64,000 nt of DNA from DATHTS01 sp965219305 (GCA_965219305.1 OZ244725.1:868001-932000), one strand, 5' to 3'; positions 1-10,343 are shown, counted from the stretch's first letter. Notes: a model not told the origin generated them from the sequence alone. Translations and numbers: made by a program.

Positions 1-158
1 CAATTGAAGCAAATTCCGATTGGACGAGTTTAAGTGCGGATTTTACCGTGCCGGAAAATTCCGAAGCAGTAATTATCCGCCTTGCCCGCGAAGATTGTAA
101 GCAGGGACTTTGCCCGATTTCCGGCAAAGTTTGGTTTGACGATTTTACGATTAGATAA
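1..158 (+). CDS. C-terminal end of a secreted carbohydrate-binding-like protein (partial)
   Basis: An open frame enters from the left edge and ends at TAA 156-158; about 51 residues are visible. The fragment ends in a GKVWFDDFTIR tail, preceded by a Cys-x5-Cys pair (DCKQGLC). A closing W-F-D-D-F strand is typical of jelly-roll carbohydrate-binding modules such as CBM4/9, so I infer such a fold, but the function of the whole protein cannot be judged. It lies 22 bp upstream of the O-antigen ligase-like gene on the same strand, so it probably belongs to the same polysaccharide transcription unit. Confidence 0.6.
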   Translation, partial: IEANSDWTSLSADFTVPENSEAVIIRLAREDCKQGLCPISGKVWFDDFTIR

Positions 159-180
159 TTTTCACTTATTAAAATAAAAA

Positions 181-1626
181 ATGGCTGAAAATACGCGAAT
201 CTCCAATTATCAGATTAATAGCAAAAACGCACGTTTTGACGAAAAACCGTCACTCTTAAACATCGCAGCGTTTGTTATGCTCTGGGTAATTTTGATGTTT
301 ACAACTATCGCTTACGGCGCAGTTGATTTTTGGGCGATTGGATTATTATGTATTTTTACCTGCTTATTAATAATATTTTGGTTTTCCGACGCTCTGGTAA
401 AAAAAGTATTTGAATTCAAGTTTAATCTTCTCCAAGTTCCGCTTCTAGTATTGATTTTAATTGGTCTGATTCAGCTTTTGCCTCTTCGCAGCGGTGATTT
501 AAACGGTAATTTGTCCGTTTCGGCAATCAGTAGTTTGTCGCACGACTTTTCAGCAACCAGATTTGCTGTCATTAATTTAATAAATTACTTTTTATTTTTT
601 GCAGCGGCTTATGCTTTGATAAATAATGAAAAACGGCTTAAAAAAACCGTTTTTATGATAACAATTTTCGGGGCGATAATGGCATTTTTCGGGATTTTAC
701 AGCGATTTTCAAATCTCGAAGCAATTTACGGGATGCGCGATGTCGGGCAAGCTACGCCGTTCGGTTCATTCGTCAACCAACATCATTTTGCCGCTTTTAT
801 GGAAATGACGATTGGCATAACGCTCGGTTTAATTTTTGGAAAAGTGACCAAAACCGATAAAAATCCGCTTTTAATTATTGCCACGGTAATAATGGGAATC
901 GCTCTTCTTTTAACAAGTTCGCGCGGCGGATATGTAAGTTTGCTAGGCGTTATCGCATTTATCGTTTTAGCAAATTTATTCGTAAAACGAAGAGTTTCAG
1001 ATAAGGACGAAAAAGCAGGAATATCGAGCAATTCACGCCGAAATATGGCGATCATAGCCAGCGGAATTGCAGTTATTATCGGTTTATTCGCCGCAATGCT
1101 GTTGCTCGGCGGTGATGAATCGCTGTTGCGAGGAACGGGTTTGCAATATAATGAAGCCGATTTGTCGAACGGCAGATTTCATTTCTGGCAAATCGCAGTT
1201 AATGTATTTTTAAATAATCCCATTATCGGCGCGGGCTTGAATTCTTTCGGTATGGTTTTTTCGCAGTATGATACTTGGAACGGAAATTTTCGGGTTGAAC
1301 AGGCGCACAACGATTATTTACAGATTTTAGCTGATGCCGGAATTCTCGGTTTTGCGTGTATATTAAGTTTTATTTTTTTGCTCTTCAAAAGAAGTTTACA
1401 TATTATAAGAAAACAAACTACGGGTTTTAGACGAAATGCGGCAATCGGTGCGCTCGCAGGTTGTTTCGGGATTTTAGTTCATAGTTTTTTTGATTTCCCT
1501 CTTCGTACGCCTTCTAATATGTTTTTCTTTCTGACATTAGTTGTAATTGCATCCGGTAGAATAAAAAGTCAAAAAAACAGAAATCGTCGGGTCAAGCGTT
1601 CTCAACCCGACGATTTAATAGATTAA
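181..1626 (+). CDS. O-antigen ligase/polymerase family membrane protein (Wzy/WaaL-like)
   Basis: A 481-aa polytopic inner-membrane protein with about ten to twelve hydrophobic segments. Family hallmarks are visible: an SSRGG motif near residues 244-248 that starts a transmembrane helix, a large periplasmic loop (about 310-375), and the AHNDYLQILADAG motif near 372-384, which is typical of the Wzy_C/O-antigen ligase fold. Such enzymes polymerise undecaprenyl-linked repeat units or ligate the polymer to an acceptor at the periplasmic face. The ATG has no clear Shine-Dalgarno, which may indicate coupling to the gene ending at 158. The C-terminus is basic (many K/R) and its last codons also encode an opposite-strand terminator. 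Polymerase and ligase cannot be told apart from sequence alone. Confidence 0.85.
   Translation: MAENTRISNYQINSKNARFDEKPSLLNIAAFVMLWVILMFTTIAYGAVDFWAIGLLCIFTCLLIIFWFSDALVKKVFEFKFNLLQVPLLVLILIGLIQLLPLRSGDLNGNLSVSAISSLSHDFSATRFAVINLINYFLFFAAAYALINNEKRLKKTVFMITIFGAIMAFFGILQRFSNLEAIYGMRDVGQATPFGSFVNQHHFAAFMEMTIGITLGLIFGKVTKTDKNPLLIIATVIMGIALLLTSSRGGYVSLLGVIAFIVLANLFVKRRVSDKDEKAGISSNSRRNMAIIASGIAVIIGLFAAMLLLGGDESLLRGTGLQYNEADLSNGRFHFWQIAVNVFLNNPIIGAGLNSFGMVFSQYDTWNGNFRVEQAHNDYLQILADAGILGFACILSFIFLLFKRSLHIIRKQTTGFRRNAAIGALAGCFGILVHSFFDFPLRTPSNMFFFLTLVVIASGRIKSQKNRNRRVKRSQPDDLID
1581..1616 (-). terminator. Intrinsic terminator of glyQS embedded in the ligase gene
   Basis: A perfect 12-bp stem (1581-1592 with 1605-1616, 12-nt loop) is followed, reading the minus strand, by CTG and a run of seven T. 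It lies 20 bp past the glyQS stop and serves minus-strand transcription, yet it is made from the last sense codons of the convergent plus-strand gene. Confidence 0.75.
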
Positions 1627-1636
1627 AAATTATCAA

Positions 1637-3034
<1,398 letters not shown>

Positions 3035-3158
3035 AATTTAACTTTGCGATTAATAAATTTTTGAGTTTTATAAAGTAAAAGTTAAATGGTAAATGGTAAT
3101 TGTTGATTGGTAAAGTTTGAGAATTAACAAAGTAACAGGAATTCGTGAAATTTTTAAG

Positions 3159-3189
3159 AAAAAAAAGGGACGGTTTATAAAACCGTCCC
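3159..3189 (-). terminator. Intrinsic terminator downstream of the PEGA/OmpA-like gene
   Basis: A perfect 10-bp GC-containing stem (3167-3176 with 3180-3189) with a 3-nt loop. On the minus strand it is followed by a run of eight T. It ends the transcript of the gene at 3213-4160 and insulates glyQS, which must therefore have its own promoter in the AT-rich stretch 3035-3158. Confidence 0.85.
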
Positions 3190-3212
3190 CAAATATTCAG
3201 CAAGGAATGAAA

Positions 3213-4160
3213 TTATTGCGGCACGGGCGGACTTGCTCCCGGCGGAATTATCCATAATTCATAGGTCGTCTGAGGCATACTTCCCCAATTTGTAATCACA
3301 ATACGACGCGGATCAATTCCTCTGTTTTTGACCAAATAGTCGAGTGCGCGTTTTCCTAAGACATCAACCTTTTTGTTTCTCATACTGTCGCGGTCAGTTC
3401 CCTGATAAAGAATTATATAACCCTGCGCGTCCGGTTCGTTTTGCAAAGCTATGGCGAAACTGTCAAGTCGTGCTTTATCATCATCCGGGGCGGTTGATAC
3501 GAATCTATCTACTCTGTAAGATGACGGGGGCGGAATCGTTTTTACTCTCGTCGGCGCATTATCTCTCTGGCGGCATTTTTCATCAAAATATCCATCCGAA
3601 ACATCGAGATATGCGGTAACGGTTTGATCGCCGATTCCTGTGGTGTCAACCGTAATAGCAGAAGTTCCGAGTCCGCTCGTAATTCGCGCAGTCGAAGGCG
3701 AAACCGTCCAGACATAATTTAACGGATTTGGCGTATCGGTTCTGTTATTGTTGGCAACAAAAGTAATTAAATCGCCCTCGATAACTTCTTCCGGTCCTTC
3801 GACACGAACATCATAAGGACATTCACGCGTCGTTTGTTTTTCAGTGTAACTCAAACAAACACAATTTTTTTTGTCCCTGACAATTTCAACGGGTTTGTTG
3901 AACATTTTTCCGTTCGGAAATTCGACTTCCAGTTGATAATTTCCCGGCGGCATAAAAAACTCAGCCGGTGAGTCAGTTCCGCTCATTCCCATAAATTCAC
4001 CGTTTACGCGAACCGAATAAGCCGCCGGTGATGTTCTGACCGTCAGAGTTCCGGTATTTTTCGGACGTTTATTTTTTTGTGCGCTGACCGTTGCATTTGC
4101 AATTCCTATTGTCAGCAATAATCCAAGCATTATCAAAAAGCCGTTTCTGATTTTTCGCAT
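3213..4160 (-). CDS. Secreted PEGA / PKD-like / OmpA-like domain protein
   Basis: The start is set at ATG 4158-4160 (315 aa), because GAGGAT lies just upstream. A longer frame would need a TTG at 4190. Order of parts: a signal peptide (about 1-28, ending VSAQ), a PEGA-like domain (about 36-90; GTLTVRTSPAAYSVRVNGEFMG is split over positions 37-58), a PKD/Ig-like domain (about 112-205), and a C-terminal OmpA-like region (about 220-305) with GKRALDYLVKNRGIDPRRI. The OmpA-like fold usually binds peptidoglycan; PEGA domains are common on surface proteins. It probably sits in the periplasm or the envelope. Its precise role is unknown, and a strong terminator follows it. Confidence 0.75.
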   Translation of the reverse strand: MRKIRNGFLIMLGLLLTIGIANATVSAQKNKRPKNTGTLTVRTSPAAYSVRVNGEFMGMSGTDSPAEFFMPPGNYQLEVEFPNGKMFNKPVEIVRDKKNCVCLSYTEKQTTRECPYDVRVEGPEEVIEGDLITFVANNNRTDTPNPLNYVWTVSPSTARITSGLGTSAITVDTTGIGDQTVTAYLDVSDGYFDEKCRQRDNAPTRVKTIPPPSSYRVDRFVSTAPDDDKARLDSFAIALQNEPDAQGYIILYQGTDRDSMRNKKVDVLGKRALDYLVKNRGIDPRRIVITNWGSMPQTTYELWIIPPGASPPVPQ

Positions 4161-4249
4161 TTTTTCTATCCTCACTAAATTCTTATTCAATATTATAAAT
4201 TAATTTTTAAAATTAGATATTTGAGTGGCAGTTCAAATATCTCTACCAG

Positions 4250-4876
4250 TTAAACTTCGCTTTCGCTTTCGTCCTTTTTACCAAATTTACGTCGCGCCGC
4301 CATACCGATTCCGGCTAAACCCGTTCCGAATAAAAGTATCGTCATCGGTTCCGGCACCGGTTCCGGCGGAGTCGGAGTTATCGTTGGTGTCGGAGTAATA
4401 GTCGGAGTCGAAGTCGGAGTTACTGTTGGTGTCGGCGTTTCGGTTATTGGCGGTGTCGGAGTCGGACTGTCATTGTCATCGCCGGGCGGAATAAAGAAAA
4501 ACGGAATAGCCGCTAACGGAAGTAATGCAAAATATGGAAAACCGCCGCGCGGAGTCGGAACATCAATGCAATCGCAAACCTCTTCTTCAACCACATCGTA
4601 ATCTGTTTCGACAATAACCCGATCATCCTGCGGCGGAGTCGGCGATGTTACCGGATCGGTCGAAGACGGCGGATCATCTTCTCTGCTGCTTGAAGGCGGC
4701 GGATCATTAGCCAAACGCAATTGGGAAAAATTCCCGGTTTTCGCTTTTCCCGGTTTGGCATTTACGACCTGAATCACCTGATCAAACCGAACCGGCGCGG
4801 CATTTAGCGTCGTTGCCGCTAATAACGATATAAAAGCGACACTCGAAAAAAAGTTTCTAAAATTAATTTTTCTCAT
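4250..4876 (-). CDS. PEP-CTERM sorting-domain protein with Thr/Pro-rich stalk
   Basis: A 208-aa exported protein. It has a signal peptide (about 1-27), a polar Pro/Ser/Asp region, a CDCID motif near residue 97, a hydrophobic stretch FPYFALLPLAAIPFFFIPP around 110-130, then a TP-repeat stalk (about 137-172). It ends with the classic sorting signal: VPEPMTILLFGTG, a hydrophobic helix and RRKFGKK, plus an unusual acidic tail DESESEV. PEP-CTERM proteins are processed by exosortase and are linked to exopolysaccharide secretion. The matching locus starts at 11500, but no exosortase gene is in this window. The TP stalk is encoded by a degenerate 6-9 bp DNA repeat (about 4376-4470), so length variation between strains is likely. 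Confidence 0.88.
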   Translation of the reverse strand: MRKINFRNFFSSVAFISLLAATTLNAAPVRFDQVIQVVNAKPGKAKTGNFSQLRLANDPPPSSSREDDPPSSTDPVTSPTPPQDDRVIVETDYDVVEEEVCDCIDVPTPRGGFPYFALLPLAAIPFFFIPPGDDNDSPTPTPPITETPTPTVTPTSTPTITPTPTITPTPPEPVPEPMTILLFGTGLAGIGMAARRKFGKKDESESEV

Positions 4877-5143
4877 CTATTTCTAACTCCGACATTCTTT
4901 TCGACAGCACATTAAAAAATCTGAAAAGTTTGTGTTTGTTTTATTGTTTCTAAATCCTTATGAAAGTTATTTCACACTATACCAAAAATTTATTAAAATA
5001 TCATCTTGAATCATCAATATTGAAAATTAACTATTTTGGGGAGTTTCAAACTTTCACTATGTTAAAACTGGTAATCAACAGCGGATTCCAGAATTTTGTA
5101 AAGATTTACAGATTAATTCACAATTTCTTTTCGATTAAACAAA

Positions 5144-6691
5144 TCAATATTTAAAACCCATTGTCTCTGCCATTACAAAGAAAATCCAATTCTCTTCCAT
5201 TGAACCGCGAATTAAATCCGAACCTGCGCCGTCTGCAAAAATCGCTACGTCTTCTCCGCTGTGAGTTTCATTCGATAACGGCACAATTGATTCCTGTTTA
5301 TATTCAGGATTTGTAACTTCTTCCTGAGTTAATTTCGGACGCTCACCTTTTCTATAGCCCGGACCGTTTGCGTATCCCAAAGTCGTGTATGGTTTTTTAT
5401 CACTGTCGGTCGAAGGTTTATCTGCGGGATTTCCCTTTTCGTCAACATCTCTTGTCAATCCCAAAATATTATTTCCGCGCGCCGGATAACCTGCAATCGT
5501 AAAAACGTGGCTGTGGTCGGCAGTTACTATAATCAATGTGTCTTTTAAATCTACCTTGTTTTGCGCCGTGCGAACGGCATTTGAAAGTTCGATGGCTTCG
5601 GTTAATGCACGAAAAGCATTTCCTTCGTGATGTGCGTGATCAATTCTGCCGCCTTCGACCATTAAAAAATACCCTTTTTTATTGTTCGACAAAATATCAA
5701 TCGCTTTTGAAGTCATCTCGCTTAAACTCGGTTCGCCGCCCGTATCTTTTTTGCGATCATATTCATACTTCATATGCGACGGCTCGAAAAGTCCAAGCAG
5801 ATGTTTTGTTTTTTTCGCATCAATTGCATCAAATTGTTGTTTATTCCAGACGTATTCCGAATTTTTATATTTATTTTTCCATTCTTCGGTTAGATTTCTT
5901 TTATCGAATCTTCTGCCCGTAACTTTATCCGAATATTCAGGATCAGATATTTCAGACGGCAAAAACATCGTCCGACCGCCGCCCATCGCAACTTCTAAAC
6001 CGTCGCCGTATGGAAATTCGATTAATTGTCTGGCAATATCAGGATAATCGGCGTTATATGCGTCTATCGCCGAGTTTTTAATATCAACATCAGCTTCCCA
6101 GTTTCTGTTCGGCGAATGTGCATAACAAGCCGCCGGAGTTGCGTGAGTCAAACGCGCCGTCGAAATAACTCCGGTTGATTTTCCCGCCGTTTCCGCCATT
6201 TCCAAAATCGTCATCGCCTTATTTCCTTCGACGGATTTGTAATCGTTATTTATTACATTTTGATTGATGGAAAGAATTCCTTCATCGGTTTTAACGCCTG
6301 TTACCATCGCGCTCATCGTCGGCGCAGAATCGGAAGTTTGCTGATTTGCACTGTAAGTTCTCGAAAATGCGGAATAAGGAAATTGATCGAAACTCAGTAG
6401 ATTTTCTTCGCCGCTTTCGCCACGGAGTTGTCCTTCGAGAATTCGCGCCGCCGTAATCGTCGAAACTCCCATTCCATCGCCGATAAATAATATGACGTTT
6501 TTGGCTTTCGAATTAAATTTCGGTTTTTGTTTAGCCTTTTGAATCGCCGCTCGACCTCCGATTTTCCAGCTTTCCGGCGTTTCGATTCTTTTGGTCGGAA
6601 AATTATTTTGCGAACTTTGCGGAATAGCGATTCCTGCAAACGCAAAATTTATTAAAATCAATAAAGTAAAAAGTTTGTTTAATTTTTGCAT
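5144..6691 (-). CDS. Alkaline phosphatase (PhoA family)
   Basis: A 515-aa secreted phosphomonoesterase with an N-terminal signal peptide (about 1-23). Catalytic features of the PhoA family are visible: the metal-binding LFIGDGMG (D72), the nucleophile block TSDSAPTMSAMVTG (S122 in DSA), MVEGGRIDHAHHEGNA near 344-359 (metal-binding Asp and His), TADHSHVF near 392, and a C-terminal THSGEDVAIFADG (metal-binding His) near 477. It hydrolyses phosphate esters in the periplasm using two zinc ions and magnesium. A hairpin separates it from the gene upstream (6772-7683). No Pho box was recognised, so phosphate regulation cannot be claimed. Confidence 0.93.
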   Translation of the reverse strand: MQKLNKLFTLLILINFAFAGIAIPQSSQNNFPTKRIETPESWKIGGRAAIQKAKQKPKFNSKAKNVILFIGDGMGVSTITAARILEGQLRGESGEENLLSFDQFPYSAFSRTYSANQQTSDSAPTMSAMVTGVKTDEGILSINQNVINNDYKSVEGNKAMTILEMAETAGKSTGVISTARLTHATPAACYAHSPNRNWEADVDIKNSAIDAYNADYPDIARQLIEFPYGDGLEVAMGGGRTMFLPSEISDPEYSDKVTGRRFDKRNLTEEWKNKYKNSEYVWNKQQFDAIDAKKTKHLLGLFEPSHMKYEYDRKKDTGGEPSLSEMTSKAIDILSNNKKGYFLMVEGGRIDHAHHEGNAFRALTEAIELSNAVRTAQNKVDLKDTLIIVTADHSHVFTIAGYPARGNNILGLTRDVDEKGNPADKPSTDSDKKPYTTLGYANGPGYRKGERPKLTQEEVTNPEYKQESIVPLSNETHSGEDVAIFADGAGSDLIRGSMEENWIFFVMAETMGFKY

Positions 6692-6705
6692 AATTTTTAA
6701 AATAA

Positions 6706-6742
6706 GAAACGGGATTTAGATTTAATAATCAAATCCCGTTTC
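6706..6742 (-). terminator. Hairpin terminator between two minus-strand genes
   Basis: A 12-bp perfect inverted repeat (6706-6717 with 6731-6742). On the minus strand it is followed by a T-rich stretch (TTATTTT). It lies between the stop at 6772 and the phosphatase start at 6691. The U-tract is interrupted, so efficiency is uncertain. Confidence 0.6.
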
Positions 6743-6771
6743 CTTAATTGCAACTTCAAGAATGTTAAATT

Positions 6772-7683
6772 TTAGTAACCGCAATGATAATTTGAAGTTT
6801 CCAAAATCTGCGTCCATTTTCCGTCAACTTTTTTGTAAGCATTAAAATTACTGCCCTCAAAACTTTGCGCCATAGTAAAAATTTCAGCCGTTCCATCACC
6901 GTCAATATCTAACATATCAATTAATAATTCGTGATAAATTCCGTTGTCCAGGTCTTTAACGTCACCGCTCATAATATCGGATGCTTTATATTCGTTAAAT
7001 TTACTAAACGGAATTGTAATCGAACCGTTTTTCGATTTATCAGCAATGAAAAACATTAGAGAACGAACTTTATCGCCGGTATTATACCAATATGTTCCGA
7101 CGAATTCTGGATTTCCGTCATTGTCAACGTCAACTTTTGTCAGGTTTTGATAACGAAGTTCGTTGATTTTCTTGATGGGAATATTCTTTTTCAACATTTC
7201 CGCCATTACTAATTTTTCGATTTCCAACCTTTCATCGGCGGTCGGCAATTTTCTCGTCCCGATAACGGATTTTTTCGCGGCGGCATTCGTCGCCAATGCC
7301 ATTACGAATCCTTTTGGTCTAACGGATTTGGATTGAATTGAAATTTCCGCCTGATTTGCGGCGCAGTCTGTTTTGGATAAATCTTTTGTAACGGAAACCG
7401 TTCCTGCATTTTCTCCGCCGAAAATCAGATTGTATTTCGTTTTCGGTTTATAATACGATTTGACAAAATTCGGATCATTTACCAAATCCGCATCTTCGCC
7501 GACAATCGATTCTAACTTGCCGTTTACAATAAATGCAATCGGCTCGATTTGTTTTCCATCTTCAACAACCGCAAAAATCGGTTGATTCGTTTTTTTCGGA
7601 GTTTCCTTGGTTACAACTTTTTTTTGTGCGGAAATGCCGGAAACACAAAACACAAACATTACTAACAACAGTATTTTTTTCAT
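6772..7683 (-). CDS. Secreted protein with FG-GAP-like calcium-loop motifs, unknown function
   Basis: A 303-aa protein with a cleavable signal peptide (about 1-19, ending GISAQ). The middle (about 95-125) contains the lipocalin-like phrase NAGTVSVTKDLSKTDC, but no family is certain. The C-terminal half has two D-x-D-x-D-G loops (VDVDNDGNPEFVGTYW about 184-199; LDIDGDGTAEIFT about 258-270), resembling FG-GAP/VCBS-type calcium loops. It therefore resembles a small surface or periplasmic beta-propeller fragment. It starts 9 bp downstream of pruA, suggesting co-transcription, but no functional link is evident. Confidence 0.65.
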   Translation of the reverse strand: MKKILLLVMFVFCVSGISAQKKVVTKETPKKTNQPIFAVVEDGKQIEPIAFIVNGKLESIVGEDADLVNDPNFVKSYYKPKTKYNLIFGGENAGTVSVTKDLSKTDCAANQAEISIQSKSVRPKGFVMALATNAAAKKSVIGTRKLPTADERLEIEKLVMAEMLKKNIPIKKINELRYQNLTKVDVDNDGNPEFVGTYWYNTGDKVRSLMFFIADKSKNGSITIPFSKFNEYKASDIMSGDVKDLDNGIYHELLIDMLDIDGDGTAEIFTMAQSFEGSNFNAYKKVDGKWTQILETSNYHCGY

Positions 7684-7691
7684 AATTTTTA

Positions 7692-9266
7692 TTAAATTTT
7701 CTGCGAAACCGATTTTCCCTGCATAAACTGCAAAAGATATTCGCGCCCGCCGGCTTTTGAATCCGTGCCGCTCATATTAAATCCGCCGAACGGATGAACG
7801 CCGACGAGTGCGCCCGTGCATTTGCGGTTTAGATAAAGATTACCGACGTGAAATTCGCGTTTTGCGCGTTCCAATTTCCCCTGATCCGTCGAATAAACCG
7901 CGCCCGTCAAACCGTATTCCGTGTCGTTGGCAATTTCTAAAGCGTGATCGAAATTGTCCGCTTTGATAACAGCCAGAACAGGCGCGAAAATTTCCTGCTG
8001 CTCGATTGTCGCTTGCGGTTTTACATCATCAATAATCGTCGGTTCAACGTAAAAACCTTTCGTGTCGTCGCCGTTTCCGCCGATAATGACTGTGCCGCCT
8101 TCTTCGATTCCTTTGTTTATCATCGAAGTTGCGTTATCAAAAGATTTCTGATTAATAACCGCCGTCATATTAGTATCGGCTTCGGTCGGCAAACCCACTT
8201 TGAGAGTTTTTGTTATTTCGACAATTTTCTCCATCAATTCATCGTGAACAGATTGGTCAACGATCAGGCGCGAACACGCCGAACATTTCTGTCCCTGAAA
8301 ACCGAACGCCGCCGAAACAATTCCCGCCGCCGCCGAATTCAAATCTGCATCATCAGCTACAACAATCGCATCTTTTCCGCCCATTTCCGCAACGACGCGC
8401 TTCATCCAACGCTGACCTTCGCGTGTTTTCGCCGCTTCTTCATAAATATGAAGACCGACTTTTTTCGATCCGGTAAATGATATAAAACGAGTTTTCGGAC
8501 TCGAAACCATCAATTCGCCGACGGCGGTTCCACTTCCCGGAAGAAAATTCACGACCCCTGCGGGAAGTCCGATTTCTTCGAGAACTTCCATAAATTTATA
8601 AGCTATCGTCGGCGCGTCCGGCGAAGGTTTCAGAACGGTCGTGTTCCCTGTAACGACCGCGCTCATCGTCATTCCGACCATAATTGCCAGCGGAAAATTC
8701 CACGGCGGAATAATTGCGCCGACTCCGAGCGGAATGTATTGAAAACTGTTATTTTCTCCATCAAGCGGCGTAATCGGCTGTTCATTTGTCCAACGGAGTA
8801 ATTCACGCCCGTAAAACTCCAGAAAATCAATCGCTTCCGCCGTGTCACCGTCAGCTTCCGCCCAAGTTTTTCCGGTTTCAAAGATCATCCAAGCCGAAAA
8901 ATAATGCTTTCTTTCGCGGATAATCGCGGCGGCTTTAAAAAGAAACTCCGCGCGTTCGGCAGGCGTGATAAACTGCCAGAATTTAAAAGCATTCGTCGCC
9001 GCGTCGAGCGCGTTGTTTACCAGATTTTCTGCGTCAGCATCGGCATCCGAAAAAACACCGACAATTTGCGTCTTTTCCGCCGGATTTATGCTTTGAAATT
9101 TTTGTCCCGTTTCGATCTTTTCACCGTTCACAATGACCGGATATTCGCGTCCCAATTCGCTTTTAACTTGTTCGATAGCGGCACGGATCGCAATTTCATT
9201 CTCCGCCACCGAAAAATCCGTGAACGGTTCGTTTTTAAATTCGTCTAATGTTCTTTGTGTTTGCAT
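7692..9266 (-). CDS. pruA: L-glutamate gamma-semialdehyde (1-pyrroline-5-carboxylate) dehydrogenase
   Basis: An NAD-dependent aldehyde dehydrogenase of 524 aa that oxidises glutamate semialdehyde to glutamate in proline and arginine catabolism. Motifs: a catalytic Cys in FQGQKCSACSRL (near 327), a general-base Glu in VAEMGGKDAIVV (near 292), a cofactor-binding FTGSKKVGL (near 268), and a C-terminal GGFNMSGTDSKAGG. Length and the KCSACSR context match the RocA/PutA-ALDH class rather than generic aldehyde dehydrogenases. No proline dehydrogenase is adjacent. Arginase (27997-28959) is in the same window and could feed this step through ornithine and an aminotransferase not seen here. Confidence 0.92.
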   Translation of the reverse strand: MQTQRTLDEFKNEPFTDFSVAENEIAIRAAIEQVKSELGREYPVIVNGEKIETGQKFQSINPAEKTQIVGVFSDADADAENLVNNALDAATNAFKFWQFITPAERAEFLFKAAAIIRERKHYFSAWMIFETGKTWAEADGDTAEAIDFLEFYGRELLRWTNEQPITPLDGENNSFQYIPLGVGAIIPPWNFPLAIMVGMTMSAVVTGNTTVLKPSPDAPTIAYKFMEVLEEIGLPAGVVNFLPGSGTAVGELMVSSPKTRFISFTGSKKVGLHIYEEAAKTREGQRWMKRVVAEMGGKDAIVVADDADLNSAAAGIVSAAFGFQGQKCSACSRLIVDQSVHDELMEKIVEITKTLKVGLPTEADTNMTAVINQKSFDNATSMINKGIEEGGTVIIGGNGDDTKGFYVEPTIIDDVKPQATIEQQEIFAPVLAVIKADNFDHALEIANDTEYGLTGAVYSTDQGKLERAKREFHVGNLYLNRKCTGALVGVHPFGGFNMSGTDSKAGGREYLLQFMQGKSVSQKI

Positions 9267-9353
9267 AAAATTTATTGATTTTTTTCGTCCGGCGTAAAAA
9301 TCGCGCCAATTAATACTTACTGAATTATTAAATTTTAATTTCTGCCGGATAGA

Positions 9354-9875
9354 TTATTCCCATTTTCCAGTTTTCTGTAATCGCTTAATTTTTCTTTTTG
9401 CCAGATTTCTCTTTAATGAAGTCATTCGGTCGAGAAAAACAATGCCATCGCAGTGATCGGTTTCGTGCAAAATACAGCGAGCAGTTAAATCTACGCCGTC
9501 GAGTTCCTGAAAATTCCCGTCAACATCCTGAAAACGAACAACTGACCGCAGATTACGTTTTATCTTCGTATATATTCCAGGAAACGAAAGACAGCCTTCG
9601 TCGCCATACTGCTCGCCTTCAACGTGAACAATTTCAGGATTTATCAAAGCAATTTTTTGCGATTCATCTTCGCCGCCCGAACAATCCATCACGAAAAGAC
9701 GTTTAGAAACATCAATCTGCGGCGCGGCAAGTCCGACACCGCCGGCATCATACATCGTCTCGAACATATTCGCCACCAACTGTTTCATACCGTCATCGAA
9801 TTCATTTTCGAGGACGGGTTTTCCGACGGTCAGTAAAACGGGTTCAGGATAATTGATAACTCTGAGTAAAGCCAT
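9354..9875 (-). CDS. def: Peptide deformylase
   Basis: A 173-aa metallohydrolase that removes the N-formyl group from new proteins. The three family motifs are present: GGVGLAAPQ (45-53), EGCLSFPG (93-100, metal ligand C95) and HETDH (137-141, ligands H137 and H141, catalytic E138). Length and motif spacing are normal. It lies 87 bp downstream in the genome map from pruA and 13 bp from the GlcG-like gene on the same strand. No fmt gene is adjacent. Confidence 0.97.
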   Translation of the reverse strand: MALLRVINYPEPVLLTVGKPVLENEFDDGMKQLVANMFETMYDAGGVGLAAPQIDVSKRLFVMDCSGGEDESQKIALINPEIVHVEGEQYGDEGCLSFPGIYTKIKRNLRSVVRFQDVDGNFQELDGVDLTARCILHETDHCDGIVFLDRMTSLKRNLAKRKIKRLQKTGKWE

Positions 9876-9888
9876 AAAAAGATGTCAT

Positions 9889-10293
9889 TTATTTATATGC
9901 CGCAACTCCGGCTTCGGCAACGGCGTGGTCGTCTTCGACAGTGCTGCCGGAAACTCCGATCGCTCCGACAATATCACCGTCATTATTTTTTATTGGAATT
10001 CCGCCGGGAAATGTAATTAATCCACCATTTGAAATCTCAATATTAAAGAGAGATTCGCCGGGTTGAGAAAGTTTTCCGACTTCGCCGGTGGGCATATCGA
10101 AAAATCGGGCGGTTTTTGCCTTTTTAATTGATATATCAATGCTTCCGAGCCAAGCGTTGTTCATTCTGACAAAAAATTTCAAGTTAGCTCCGACATCAAC
10201 AACCGCAATGTTCATCTTTACATTCATTTCTTCTGCTTTTTTCTGTGCGGCATCAACAATATGTCGGGCTTGTTCAAGTGTAATATCTTTCAT
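9889..10293 (-). CDS. GlcG/HbpS-family (haem-degrading/cofactor-binding) protein
   Basis: A 134-aa protein starting at ATG 10291-10293. A longer frame to 10473 would run through the terminator at 10344-10379 and into the next gene's end, so the short form is chosen. The sequence MKDITLEQARHIVDAAQKKA, then NIAVVDVGANLKFFVRMNNAWLG (split across about 28-50), and the end LITFPGGIPIKNNDGDIVGAIGVSG are characteristic of the GlcG/HbpS/DUF336 family. Members bind haem or small cofactors or accompany glycolate and dehydratase systems. No such partner is adjacent, so the ligand is unknown. It ends 13 bp before def and may be co-transcribed with it. Confidence 0.85.
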   Translation of the reverse strand: MKDITLEQARHIVDAAQKKAEEMNVKMNIAVVDVGANLKFFVRMNNAWLGSIDISIKKAKTARFFDMPTGEVGKLSQPGESLFNIEISNGGLITFPGGIPIKNNDGDIVGAIGVSGSTVEDDHAVAEAGVAAYK

Positions 10294-10343
10294 AATTGCT
10301 TTATATTCTAGCATAAAACACTTTAAATATAATCTCTCCAAAT

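Noticed and set aside
3035..3158. T-box or other leader RNA for glyQS
   Set aside because: No T-box sequence, specifier loop or antiterminator can be seen in the short AT-rich region upstream.
4376..4470. Possible CRISPR-like array
   Set aside because: The repeats are short, degenerate and in frame, encoding the TP stalk of the PEP-CTERM protein; there are no spacers.
4960..5154. 64-aa plus-strand frame between the PEP-CTERM and phosphatase genes
   Set aside because: No ribosome site, AT-driven composition, and it overlaps the end of the phosphatase gene.
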